Assembly: GCA_002340355.1 (NCBI GenBank)
Contig: DDLX01000046.1
Coordinates: 9,047 to 73,046 of the forward strand
Source of the DNA: Cytophagales bacterium UBA2561
Lineage (GTDB): Bacteria; Bacteroidota; Bacteroidia; Cytophagales; Thermoflexibacteraceae
Direction: 5' to 3'
DNA: 64,000 nucleotides
Within the stretch, counting starts at the first letter, position 1, and each line of letters opens with the position of its first letter. Below the pieces are notes generated by a model. That model made no database searches, was not told the origin of the DNA, and worked only from the letters and a program-made list of their open reading frames with translations. Positions 17,642 to 24,686 of the stretch are shown here, one piece after another. The position numbers and the translations under genes were made by a program.

Positions 17642-18238
17642 TCAAAAAAAAAGCAAAAAAAGTAAAAGAGTAGGTAAATAATCCTTCAATTCTTCACGCA
17701 AAATACGTAAGGCTTTACTCATTTGTGCTTCGACAGTTTTAACTGATATTCCTGCTTTTTGGGCAATTTCTTTATATTTAAGTCCTTCATAACGACTAAG
17801 TTGGAAAATTTTGCGACATTGTGCAGGTAAACGGTTTATACCTTCTGCAATTTTTTGTTGAAGCTCAAAAGTTAGAAATTCCTCATCTTGTACAGGCTCA
17901 CCTTCTTTGAACTGGGCAAGTGTTTCGACTTGGTAATTTTGTCGAACTTTCTGATGCTTTAGATAACGTAAACAATTATTATGAGTTGCCCCAAACAAAT
18001 AGGATTTGAGTGAACTGCTTAACTGGATTTGCTGACGTTTTTCCCAAATCGTACAAAATAAATCTTGTACAATTTCCTCTGCCGTTTCTTGATTTTTGAC
18101 CAATCGTAAGGCATAATTGCAAAGCATAGGGTAATATGTCCGAAAAACTTGTTCATAAGCCTTTTGGTCATTTTGTCGAACTCGTTCGAAAAGCTGTCTT
18201 TCTGATTCTTGTCCGTATTCTTGTCCGTTGGGTGGCAC
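17642..18238 (-). CDS. ECF RNA polymerase sigma-70 factor (FecI-like)
   Basis: Region 2 spans DQKAYEQVFRTYYPMLCNYALRLVKNQETAEEIVQDLFCTIWEKR and region 4 spans INRLPAQCRKIFQLSRYEGLKYKEIAQKAGISVKTVEAQMSKALR, the standard ECF arrangement of Bacteroidota. At 198 residues it is normal length. It ends in a hydrophobic stretch (LPTLLLFLLFF). The anti-sigma gene follows after 75 bases in the same direction. It should direct RNA polymerase to a small regulon when the FecR partner signals. Confidence 0.93.
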   Translation of the reverse strand: MPPNGQEYGQESERQLFERVRQNDQKAYEQVFRTYYPMLCNYALRLVKNQETAEEIVQDLFCTIWEKRQQIQLSSSLKSYLFGATHNNCLRYLKHQKVRQNYQVETLAQFKEGEPVQDEEFLTFELQQKIAEGINRLPAQCRKIFQLSRYEGLKYKEIAQKAGISVKTVEAQMSKALRILREELKDYLPTLLLFLLFF

Positions 18239-18576
18239 GTTGCGTATCTCTTGATGAAGTGTTTTTTTCTAAAATTTTTTTCCAAAAATAGGAAAAATTT
18301 GCTTAAACCTTCACTTGTATTTGCTATAATATATTTTATTAATTTAATACTCTATTATAGAGTTTTTAGTATATTTTTGCTTAATAAATAAAAATATTCA
18401 GTTTTTCTGTTTAATAGAATATGAAATTAAAAGAATATCGTATAGATTTTCTCGTTTTATCAAAAATGCGCTATGTAATTTTTTAATTTTACCGTATGCT
18501 ATCTAACTATTTAAAATAATCAATCTAACTGTATTCGTACTATACTTTTACCAAAAGGTAAACTCATATATTAATT
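18239..18576. other. Divergent intergenic region
   Basis: The AT-rich spacer lies between the sigma gene (minus) and the glycosyltransferase gene (plus). The only structure seen is a small palindrome, ACTCTAT/ATAGAGT (18349-18363), followed by Ts. No gene is evident. Confidence 0.4.
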
Positions 18577-19542
18577 ATGAATTTATATGAATTATTATTC
18601 CTCAAGTTAATTCGGAAAATATATCAAAAGCTTATAGGTCAAAAAAATAACTTCCAAGTTACAGATACTCTTGCTCAATTATCTGCTCGGGAAACTTCTC
18701 AAAAAATTAAACTTCTCTTAGAGTCGAATGAGCCTTGTTTTATTGCTCGATTTGGTGAAGTAGAGCTAGATGCGGTTTTAACTTATTATTTTATGAAATT
18801 TCCTAGAATAATACAATATAAAAATTTTATTCAAGGCATTAGTCATCGAGGTAGTTGGAGTGAGGAAATTCTTTTTCCATTGGCAAATAATGCAGGAGTT
18901 TTTCCAAAAAATCAACACATTGCTGAGAAATTTGCTAAACTTTATCTTTCTGATTCTCAATTAATTGATATCTTAGGTTCATGGCAAAGTGGAGAGAATA
19001 TTTTGCAGAATGAATTGAGAAAAGCAAGTTTTGTTCGTCTTCAAGATCTTGAACCTTATTATCATGAAGATCCTTGGACACAGGCTCTAAAATCTAAAAA
19101 AGTACTTGTCGTTCATCCTTTTGAAGAATCTATTCAAAACCAATTTCAGTATCGAGAATTTTTATTTGAAGATGCTCGAATCCTACCAAAGTTTGAACTA
19201 CAGACGATTAAAGCTGTACAATCAGCGGCGGGTTCAAACCCAGATTTTCAAGATTGGTTTGAAGCCTTAGATTTTATGAAACATAAAATATCCAAAAGCG
19301 ATTTTGATATTGCTTTGATTGGATGTGGAGCATATGGAATGCCTTTGGGCGCACACGTCAAACGTATAGGTAAGAAAGCTGTACATTTAGGCGGAGCAGT
19401 ACAGATTTTGTTTGGAATTAAAGGAAAACGCTGGGATGATCATCCTGTTATTTCCAAACTTTATAATTCATATTGGACTCGTCCTTTGCTGTCCGAAACC
19501 CCCCAAGCACATCAAAAGATAGAAGATGGATGCTATTGGTAA
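18577..19542 (+). CDS. GT-D fold glycosyltransferase-like protein
   Basis: The 321-residue cytoplasmic protein has the hallmarks of the GT-D/DUF1792-type glycosyltransferase domain: CFIARFGEVELDAVL near residue 52, then KKVLVVHPFEESI, then DIALIGCGAYGMPLGAHVKRIGKKAVHLGGAVQILFGIKG, ending near the C-terminus with a WTRPLLSETP and GCYW block. Such proteins occur in capsule or exopolysaccharide loci and glycosylate surface polymers or proteins. No other polysaccharide genes are adjacent, so the acceptor is unknown. It stands alone between oppositely oriented genes. Confidence 0.7.
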   Translation: MNLYELLFLKLIRKIYQKLIGQKNNFQVTDTLAQLSARETSQKIKLLLESNEPCFIARFGEVELDAVLTYYFMKFPRIIQYKNFIQGISHRGSWSEEILFPLANNAGVFPKNQHIAEKFAKLYLSDSQLIDILGSWQSGENILQNELRKASFVRLQDLEPYYHEDPWTQALKSKKVLVVHPFEESIQNQFQYREFLFEDARILPKFELQTIKAVQSAAGSNPDFQDWFEALDFMKHKISKSDFDIALIGCGAYGMPLGAHVKRIGKKAVHLGGAVQILFGIKGKRWDDHPVISKLYNSYWTRPLLSETPQAHQKIEDGCYW

Positions 19543-19556
19543 TCAGATATATATGC

Positions 19557-20312
19557 TTATTGATAAAGTTTTGCTTCTTCCAAAATATAATTCAGACGGT
19601 CAATATTTGTAGAATTCAATTTTAATTTTCCCTTGAAAGTAAATACGGCATCTAGCTGTAATTTTTCCTTGAGTTCGGGCGTAACTTGAAGATCTAAATC
19701 AAGAACTGATTCGGGGCCTGCGTTACCACAGAAAAAACAGGATGCATACGAGTTAGCTGATAAAACATAAATATTATTAATTTCATCGGCTGGAATAACA
19801 AATCCTCGAATATAAATATCTTTACCATCTAATTTTTTAATAGATTCACCAAAAACAGGATATAATAAATGAGCCTTTACTTCTTCATAATAACGTTCTT
19901 CAAATTTAACATTCTTGAGCATTTCCCATGTTACTTTGATAAGTTTATCCGAATTTTGTGAACCTGCTTTGGTGGCTGGGTCAAAATTTTTAACTTGCTG
20001 ATTAAGTTTCTCAATTTCAATAGGATTTAATACTTTCCCTCCATGTGGATCAAGTACTGGAGCCGAATCATCTTGGGTGGATTCGGCTAATAAATTGGCT
20101 CGTTCAGCGATGAGTTGATTGGCTTCTTGTTCCGATAAACTAGAATCCTTGTTGATCATTTTGGAGGTATTTACTTCTGAGTTTTCAGATACCTCTTTAG
20201 TCAAAAAAGCATATTGTGAAAACCAAAATCCTAACCCAACTCCTCCTAAAATAGCTCCTAAATACACTAAATATTTTATAAAGCTTGTTTTCTTTTTTTG
20301 TATTTTATCCAT
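19557..20312 (-). CDS. Membrane-anchored DUF3299-like protein
   Basis: A short cytoplasmic start, one membrane helix (about residues 12-30) and a charged linker are followed by a C-terminal domain with LLYPVFGESIKKLDGKDIYIRGFVIPADE, YVLSANSYASCFFCGNAGPES and FTFKGKLKLN. The strand order and the CFFC pair match DUF3299-type domains, which occur near metal or transport proteins; no activity is known. It ends 15 bases from the convergent glycosyltransferase gene and starts 18 bases after the DnaJ-like gene, so those two minus-strand genes are probably one operon. Confidence 0.6.
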   Translation of the reverse strand: MDKIQKKKTSFIKYLVYLGAILGGVGLGFWFSQYAFLTKEVSENSEVNTSKMINKDSSLSEQEANQLIAERANLLAESTQDDSAPVLDPHGGKVLNPIEIEKLNQQVKNFDPATKAGSQNSDKLIKVTWEMLKNVKFEERYYEEVKAHLLYPVFGESIKKLDGKDIYIRGFVIPADEINNIYVLSANSYASCFFCGNAGPESVLDLDLQVTPELKEKLQLDAVFTFKGKLKLNSTNIDRLNYILEEAKLYQ

Positions 20313-20329
20313 AAATCTACGATTCAGAT

Positions 20330-21283
20330 TTAGTGTATTTCTTGTTTTAATTTTTCTACCATTATTTTTTGTTGAGGAGTCAAATTTTTAGGGATTCTAA
20401 TTTGAACTTCAGCATATAAATTTCCTAATTTTTCAGAGTCATTATAATCAGGCATTCCTTTTCCTTTGAGTCGAAAAGTTTTACCTCCTGTTGTCCCTGC
20501 TGGGATTTTCAAATTAATTTCCTTACCATCTAACAACGTAAAGCTTGCTGTTCCACCCAATAGAGCCGTAAACATATCAACCTTCAACTTGGTTCGTAAA
20601 TCATTGCCTTCTCTTTCAAAATTAGGATGTTTCAAAACATTGATTATCAAGAATAAATCACCTCTTGTTTTACCATCAAATCCAAGACCACCTCGTCCTT
20701 TGAGTTTTAATTTTTGTCCATCCTCAACCCCTGGCTTAATTTTAACTCTTAATTTTTGGTCTAAAACATCAATAACACTTAAACTTCCTGTATAAGCCTC
20801 ATTAAGTGATAGTTCAATCGTAGCATCATAGTCAGCAGTTCCTGTAACATTCTGAGGATCAGAAATATCATTTTCATCCCAAATGTATTTTTTGAAGAAA
20901 TCAGAAAAATCATTGACTTTATCGCCAAATATATCTTCGAAAATACTTTTAGTTTGTGAGCCTGCCTTAGATGCCGAATCTCGAAATCCTGAGAACGTCT
21001 CTGAAAAGTTACCTGTAAACCCTTCCGAAAAATCATCCGAAAAGCCGCTTCCTCCCGTATTTCCCCAATTTCTTCCTAGTATATCATATTTACGTTTTTT
21101 GGTAGGGTCGCTCAAGACAGTATAGGCTTCAGAGATGTCTTTGAATTTGCGTTCGGCTTCTGTATTTCCTTGATTTTTGTCGGGGTGATATTTTTTTGCC
21201 AGTTTTCGGTAGGCTTTTTTTATATCATCATCGCTTGCATTTCGGCTGATTCCCAATATTTTATAATAATCTTTATAATCCAT
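20330..21283 (-). CDS. DnaJ/CbpA-type J-domain co-chaperone
   Basis: The J domain occupies residues 1-70 with the HPD tripeptide (KYHPDKNQG) that stimulates DnaK ATPase. A Gly/Phe/Ser-rich linker follows (about 75-140), then two DnaJ C-terminal substrate-binding domains (LSLNEAYTGS...VKIKPGVEDGQKLKLKGRGGLG and VDMFTALLGGTASFTLLDGKEINLKIPAGT). There is no CxxCxGxG zinc centre, so this is a class II (CbpA/DnaJ-like) protein. At 317 residues it is typical. It is probably co-transcribed with the DUF3299-like gene 18 bases downstream. Confidence 0.9.
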   Translation of the reverse strand: MDYKDYYKILGISRNASDDDIKKAYRKLAKKYHPDKNQGNTEAERKFKDISEAYTVLSDPTKKRKYDILGRNWGNTGGSGFSDDFSEGFTGNFSETFSGFRDSASKAGSQTKSIFEDIFGDKVNDFSDFFKKYIWDENDISDPQNVTGTADYDATIELSLNEAYTGSLSVIDVLDQKLRVKIKPGVEDGQKLKLKGRGGLGFDGKTRGDLFLIINVLKHPNFEREGNDLRTKLKVDMFTALLGGTASFTLLDGKEINLKIPAGTTGGKTFRLKGKGMPDYNDSEKLGNLYAEVQIRIPKNLTPQQKIMVEKLKQEIH

Positions 21284-21594
21284 TTGATTCCGTTTAACAC
21301 AAAATTTAACATCTTAAACAAAAGATTAAAGACTTTGCTGTAGGAAGGAGTTTTGGGCAAAGTATAAATCTTTATCAGGAGTAAAAATACAAAAAATGTC
21401 CTAATTTTGTTTCGGTTCGGATGTTGTTTAAGAATTTTTATGCTGTTTCAATATTCTGCAAATTTTGTAAATCAATAAGTAAAAATCATAGAATATCATA
21501 ATTATTGTTTGATATAGTAATGTTGTATGTTACGTTAGTCTTACTCGAAAAAGTTAGTAAAATCCGATAAAAAATTATGGTTATTATATTTTTT
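21284..21594. other. Intergenic region without recognised genes
   Basis: The AT-rich sequence lies between the J-domain gene start and the end of the frameshifted regulator. No gene, repeat or clear hairpin was seen. Confidence 0.35.
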
Positions 21595-21880
21595 CTATTT
21601 AATTGATTTAGCAATATCAACACAATTCAATAAGTTTTTTATCAAATTACTGGTTTTATTTTCATTTAGACTTTGTATATTTTTAGATTCCATATAAATA
21701 TCTAATTCTAATATTTCTCCTAATCTTTATAAGTTTATCCAAAGATACTTGACTTGTACCTAATTCATATCTTCCGTATTGGGCTTGTGTTATCTCTAAC
21801 TTCTTAGCCATCTCTTTTTGAGATAAACCTATGACTTTTCTAGAACTTTTGATGAGTTCTAAGATTTGTTGTTTATTCAT
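21595..21880 (-). pseudogene. Small XRE-family regulator with a frameshift
   Basis: From the ATG at 21880 the product reads MNKQQILELIKSSRKVIG, then a helix-turn-helix LSQKEMAKKLEITQAQYGRYELGTSQVSLDKLIKI. In that frame it ends 12 residues later with an unnatural tail. One base on (near 21722) the next frame continues GEILELDIYMESKNI and stays open for about 42 codons to the TAG at 21597-21595. LIKI-GEILELDIYME is the expected continuation for a Cro/CI-type protein, so a single-base insertion seems to have split the gene. Sequencing error or programmed frameshifting are alternatives. I prefer 21880 to an ATG at 21910. Confidence 0.65.
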
Positions 21881-22249
21881 CTTGAATGTTTGAATTATAA
21901 AATCATTCAAAAATAATCTTATTTTACTTTTTTTCAGCTTTATTCAAATTTTGTTTATTTAATAATGATTTAAATATTATCATGAAAGAGAGTAAATACT
22001 TATAATCAGGCAAGAATTGATAAAAAGCATTTCGAATTACTTCGGGGTACTTTTTTTATCTCCAAAAAATGAATATTGAGTTTATTTTTGATGCCATGTT
22101 GTTGTACTAGAAATAGGAAGTAGTGTTCTCATTATTTATTTGAATTAGTTTTTAAAAAACTAAACTGTAAATCTTGATACCCAGTTTTTTGCCTAAAAAT
22201 GAAACAATCTCCTATCAAGTTACTTTTCTTAGAAAAACCTCTATTAAAT

Positions 22250-22633
22250 ATGGCAACAAAAAATAAATTCGCTACGATACTCCACTGTAAATGCCCACGC
22301 TGTCGAGAGGGCAAAATGTTCAAAAACAGACTTCTGAGTAAAAATTTTATGGCGATGTACACTCATTGCCCAAAATGCGGACTGGAATATGAGGTTCAAC
22401 CCTCCTTTTTTCAAGGGGCAATGTATGTAAGTTATGCCTTTTCAGTAGCCATTTTTATTACTGTTTTTGTAGTTACTACTGTGTTACTTAATAAGCCTCC
22501 TATTCATATCTACATGATAAATATCACAGTAGCTACCTTGGTATTTATTCCTTTTTCTTTTCGATATTCTCGCTCTATTTTTTTGCACATTTTCGGAGGT
22601 GTAAAATATGAGCCTAATGTAAAACTTAATTGA
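22250..22633 (+). CDS. DUF983 family membrane protein
   Basis: The 127-residue protein has two zinc-ribbon-like pairs, CKCPRCREGKMF and HCPKCGLEYE, followed by two membrane helices (VSYAFSVAIFITVFVVTTVLL and a second INITVATLVFIPFSF) and a short basic tail. This is the DUF983 arrangement common in Bacteroidota and Alphaproteobacteria; the function is unknown. I use the ATG at 22250 (MATKNKFATI), which puts the Cys pair near the N-terminus as in relatives; the frame also has an ATG at 22199. Confidence 0.85.
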   Translation: MATKNKFATILHCKCPRCREGKMFKNRLLSKNFMAMYTHCPKCGLEYEVQPSFFQGAMYVSYAFSVAIFITVFVVTTVLLNKPPIHIYMINITVATLVFIPFSFRYSRSIFLHIFGGVKYEPNVKLN

Positions 22634-22761
22634 TTCTTTAACTTTAATATTTCTTGAAACGATCTTCAAGGAATTTCTACACACTCTCTTTTTCGATTGC
22701 TTTTCTCTACCTTTGTGTGCTGATAATTCCCAAATTGCAACTCATAAAACATATAAAGTTG

Positions 22762-23391
22762 ATGAATTTTAAGCCTATTTATGTACTAGTTATCGCCTTT
22801 GGAATCGGATTAGTCCTGAGTGCATGCCAAAAGAAAACTGAAAATACCTCTACGATTACTGATACTCTTTCCGTAGAAACACCCGCTAAAGACTCTGCTG
22901 AAGCTCCAGCATCTTCAATAGAAGATAAATCACAACGAAAAAGTCCACCTGATAGCGTCAAGGCGAATGTAGGAAACGTACAGCTCCAAATTAATTACAG
23001 TCAACCTGCGGTACGTGGTCGAAAAATTTGGGGAGAATTAGTACCATTTGGAGAAGTATGGCGAACAGGAGCCAATGAAGCTACTGTTTTCAGTACAAAT
23101 AAGGATATTATGGTCGAAGGACAAAAATTGCCAGCAGGTCGTTATGCTTTATTTAGCATTCCACAAGAAAATGAATGGACGATTATTTTTAGTAATAATG
23201 CTGACCAGTGGGGAGCTTTTAAATATTCAGAAGCTGAAGATGCTTTACGCTTACAAGTTACACCTGAAACTATTTCAGAAAATGTAGAAAACTTGACTTT
23301 CCAGATTGCTTCACCAGAAGAACATATGGCAGATGTCATCTTAGAATGGGAGAAAATCCGTGTACCTATCCATATTCGAGAAGTATTCTAA
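22762..23391 (+). CDS. DUF2911 lipoprotein
   Basis: A lipoprotein signal (MNFKPIYVLVIAFGIGLVLSAC) and a Ser/Thr/Glu-rich linker precede a DUF2911 domain: VQLQINYSQPAVRGRKIWGELVPFGEVWRTGANEATVFSTNKDIMVEGQKLPAGRYALFSIP, then EWTIIFSNNADQWGAF. The domain is common in Bacteroidota periplasmic proteins and has no known activity. I chose the ATG at 22762 because it gives a clean lipobox; the frame is open from 22654. A TACCTTTG box at 22708-22715 could be its promoter, giving a short leader. Confidence 0.85.
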   Translation: MNFKPIYVLVIAFGIGLVLSACQKKTENTSTITDTLSVETPAKDSAEAPASSIEDKSQRKSPPDSVKANVGNVQLQINYSQPAVRGRKIWGELVPFGEVWRTGANEATVFSTNKDIMVEGQKLPAGRYALFSIPQENEWTIIFSNNADQWGAFKYSEAEDALRLQVTPETISENVENLTFQIASPEEHMADVILEWEKIRVPIHIREVF

Positions 23392-23530
23392 TCTAGAATA
23401 TGTGGTTGGGGTTTGAGAAATAACGAAACGTTAAATTTTAAACTTTATCCCTAAATTTTCGTTCCTGAATTTGGAAAGTAAATATTGAGGTTGTAAAATT
23501 GCAACCAAATTCAAAATAAGCCCTAAAAAT

Positions 23531-23647
23531 ATGTCCACTCTTTTCTCACCAGATGAAAAAATCCTAGCCTCTCGCCGATGCGAGTGCTGGTTTTGGTGTT
23601 GTGTTATGTCAACACAGGAGAGGAGTAGTCTGTCTATACCGATCTGA
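23531..23647 (+). CDS. Putative cysteine-rich leader peptide of the cysH attenuator
   Basis: A 38-codon frame runs from ATG 23531 to TGA 23645-23647. Its middle reads RRCECWFWCCVM: cysteine codons at positions 17, 19, 23 and 24 within eight residues. It lies upstream of a strong terminator and of cysH, a cysteine-biosynthesis gene. Cys clusters are rare by chance, and the peptide shows no domain. Function is inferred from position and codons: ribosomes stalling on Cys codons would sense charged tRNA-Cys. A chance frame over a structured RNA remains possible. Confidence 0.6.
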   Translation: MSTLFSPDEKILASRRCECWFWCCVMSTQERSSLSIPI

Positions 23648-23720
23648 GTCTTTTCATTGATTCATTCATAGTTCATACAAAAGCCTTTCCTATACTGCGT
23701 GTTTGGGAAAGGCTTTTTTG
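23568..23720 (+). promoter_or_regulatory. Transcription attenuator controlling cysH
   Basis: Four segments can form alternative stems. Segment 1, CCTCTC (23568-23573), lies just before the Cys codons and pairs with GAGAGG (23618-23623). Segment 2, GGAGAGG (23617-23623), can instead pair with segment 3, CCTTTCC (23684-23690), which is the 5' arm of the terminator formed with GGAAAGG (23706-23712). A ribosome stalled on the Cys codons (23579-23602) would cover segment 1 and free segment 2 to disrupt the terminator. This is the logic of amino-acid attenuation. Small hairpins CTCGC/GCGAG (23571-23584) and GTGTTG/CAACAC (23596-23614) lie in between. Confidence 0.6.
23678..23720 (+). terminator. 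Rho-independent terminator in the cysH leader
   Basis: CAAAAGCCTTTCC (23678-23690) pairs with GGAAAGGCTTTTTTG (23706-23720) across a 15-base loop, with the T-run on the 3' arm. It stands 79 bases before the cysH ATG rather than after a full-length gene, as expected for an attenuator. Confidence 0.85.
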
Positions 23721-23798
23721 TATCTCGCCCTTTCATGCACTCCATAGGCTTCTTTAAATTTAAACTAAATCTAAACACACCTAAAAATACAATCAATT

Positions 23799-24497
23799 AT
23801 GTCAGTCATTACATCCAATAACGCTAATATTTTATTGAATCCGCAATTGGTACAATTGCAACAGTTGAACGAAAAGTATCAAAGCCTTACACCCGAAGAG
23901 CGCATTCGAGAAGTTTATGAAGATTTGGATAAAATCTTATTGACTTCCTCCTTTGGTACAACTGCCGTTTTTCTATTGTACTTGTTTTCTCGTCAGAATA
24001 TCGATGCTCCTGTTTATTTTATTGATACGACCTATCACTTTGAAGAAACTATTGTTTACAAAAATAAAATTGCCCAAGAATTTAATTTAAATGTTATTGA
24101 TGTTCTGCCTGATACAGAGATGAATGAGATGAGTCGAAAAAGCCAGATTTGGAAACACGATGCTGATTTGTGCTGCTCGGTTAATAAAGTAACACCTCTC
24201 CAAGATATTAAGAAACAGCATAAAGTTTGGATTTCAGGTTTAATGGCTTGGCAAAATCCTTTCCGAGAAAACTTGAATATCTTTGAATATTCTAAAGGTA
24301 TGATTAAATTTTATCCTCTAATTGATGTAACACGAGAAGAGTTAAATGCTCATTTAAGAATTTATGATTTGCCTCAACACCCCCTCAAGGCAAAAGGTTA
24401 TGGTTCAATTGGGTGTTCACATTGTACCCAAAAAGGTGAAGGACGAGCAGGACGTTGGGCAGGAAAACAAAAAACAGAATGCGGACTGCATACTTAG
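23799..24497 (+). CDS. cysH: Assimilatory APS/PAPS reductase CysH
   Basis: CysH reduces adenylyl sulfate (or 3'-phosphoadenylyl sulfate) to sulfite with thioredoxin in assimilatory sulfate reduction. The PP-loop-like region LLTSSFGTTAVFLLYL opens the nucleotide-binding fold; ADLCCSVNKVTPL gives a CC pair and GCSHCTQKGEGRAGRW a CxxC pair, together the [4Fe-4S] ligands that mark APS-specific reductases. The C-terminal KTECGLHT carries the catalytic Cys. At 232 residues it is full length. No cysDN genes are adjacent. Expression appears to be controlled by the Cys-codon attenuator in the leader. Confidence 0.95.
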   Translation: MSVITSNNANILLNPQLVQLQQLNEKYQSLTPEERIREVYEDLDKILLTSSFGTTAVFLLYLFSRQNIDAPVYFIDTTYHFEETIVYKNKIAQEFNLNVIDVLPDTEMNEMSRKSQIWKHDADLCCSVNKVTPLQDIKKQHKVWISGLMAWQNPFRENLNIFEYSKGMIKFYPLIDVTREELNAHLRIYDLPQHPLKAKGYGSIGCSHCTQKGEGRAGRWAGKQKTECGLHT

Positions 24498-24518
24498 TTG
24501 ATTTAGTAAAATTTTATG

Positions 24519-24526
24519 TATCTTTG
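24519..24526 (+). promoter_or_regulatory. Putative rpsA promoter (-7 box)
   Basis: TATCTTTG matches TAnnTTTG; a TTG about 20 bases upstream (near 24498) could serve as the -33 element. It would give an rpsA leader of about 150 bases that includes the pseudoknot. Confidence 0.45.
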
Positions 24527-24527
24527 C

Positions 24528-24558
24528 ACGCCTTTCGGACGTAAAGGCGTATTTTTTT
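24528..24558 (+). terminator. Terminator after cysH
   Basis: ACGCCTTT (24528-24535) and AAAGGCGT (24543-24550) form an 8-bp stem followed by seven or more Ts. It overlaps the likely rpsA start of transcription. Confidence 0.75.
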
Positions 24559-24628
24559 GCATTTTTATGAAGTCAAAAAATTTAAAATCAAAGACTTAGT
24601 GCAAAAAAATTCATGGTTTCATTAAGTG

Positions 24629-24674
24629 TTCGGTTCTAATTGCACCGAGAACCGAAGCGTAAAGCGAGGTGCAA
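24629..24674 (+). promoter_or_regulatory. Putative H-type pseudoknot in the rpsA leader
   Basis: Stem 1 pairs TTCGGTTCT (24629-24637) with AGAACCGAA (24648-24656), 9 perfect base pairs. Its 10-base loop contains TTGCACC (24640-24646), which pairs perfectly with GGTGCAA (24668-24674). Loop 1 is 2 bases and loop 3 is 11 bases, sizes that suit a classical H-type pseudoknot. It ends 12 bases before the rpsA start codon. S1 proteins regulate their own translation in other bacteria, so autoregulation is the natural inference. Confidence 0.65.
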
Positions 24675-24686
24675 AACTGAGTTTAC

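Noticed and set aside
23568..23720. A SAM-I riboswitch before cysH
   Set aside because: I could not find the SAM-I core or its multi-stem layout; the Cys-codon attenuator explains the parts better.
24601..24686. A known small pseudoknot riboswitch (preQ1 or SAM-II) as explanation for the rpsA leader
   Set aside because: The sequence lacks the C-rich loop and A-rich tail of preQ1-I and the conserved core of SAM-II, and rpsA is not a typical target of either.
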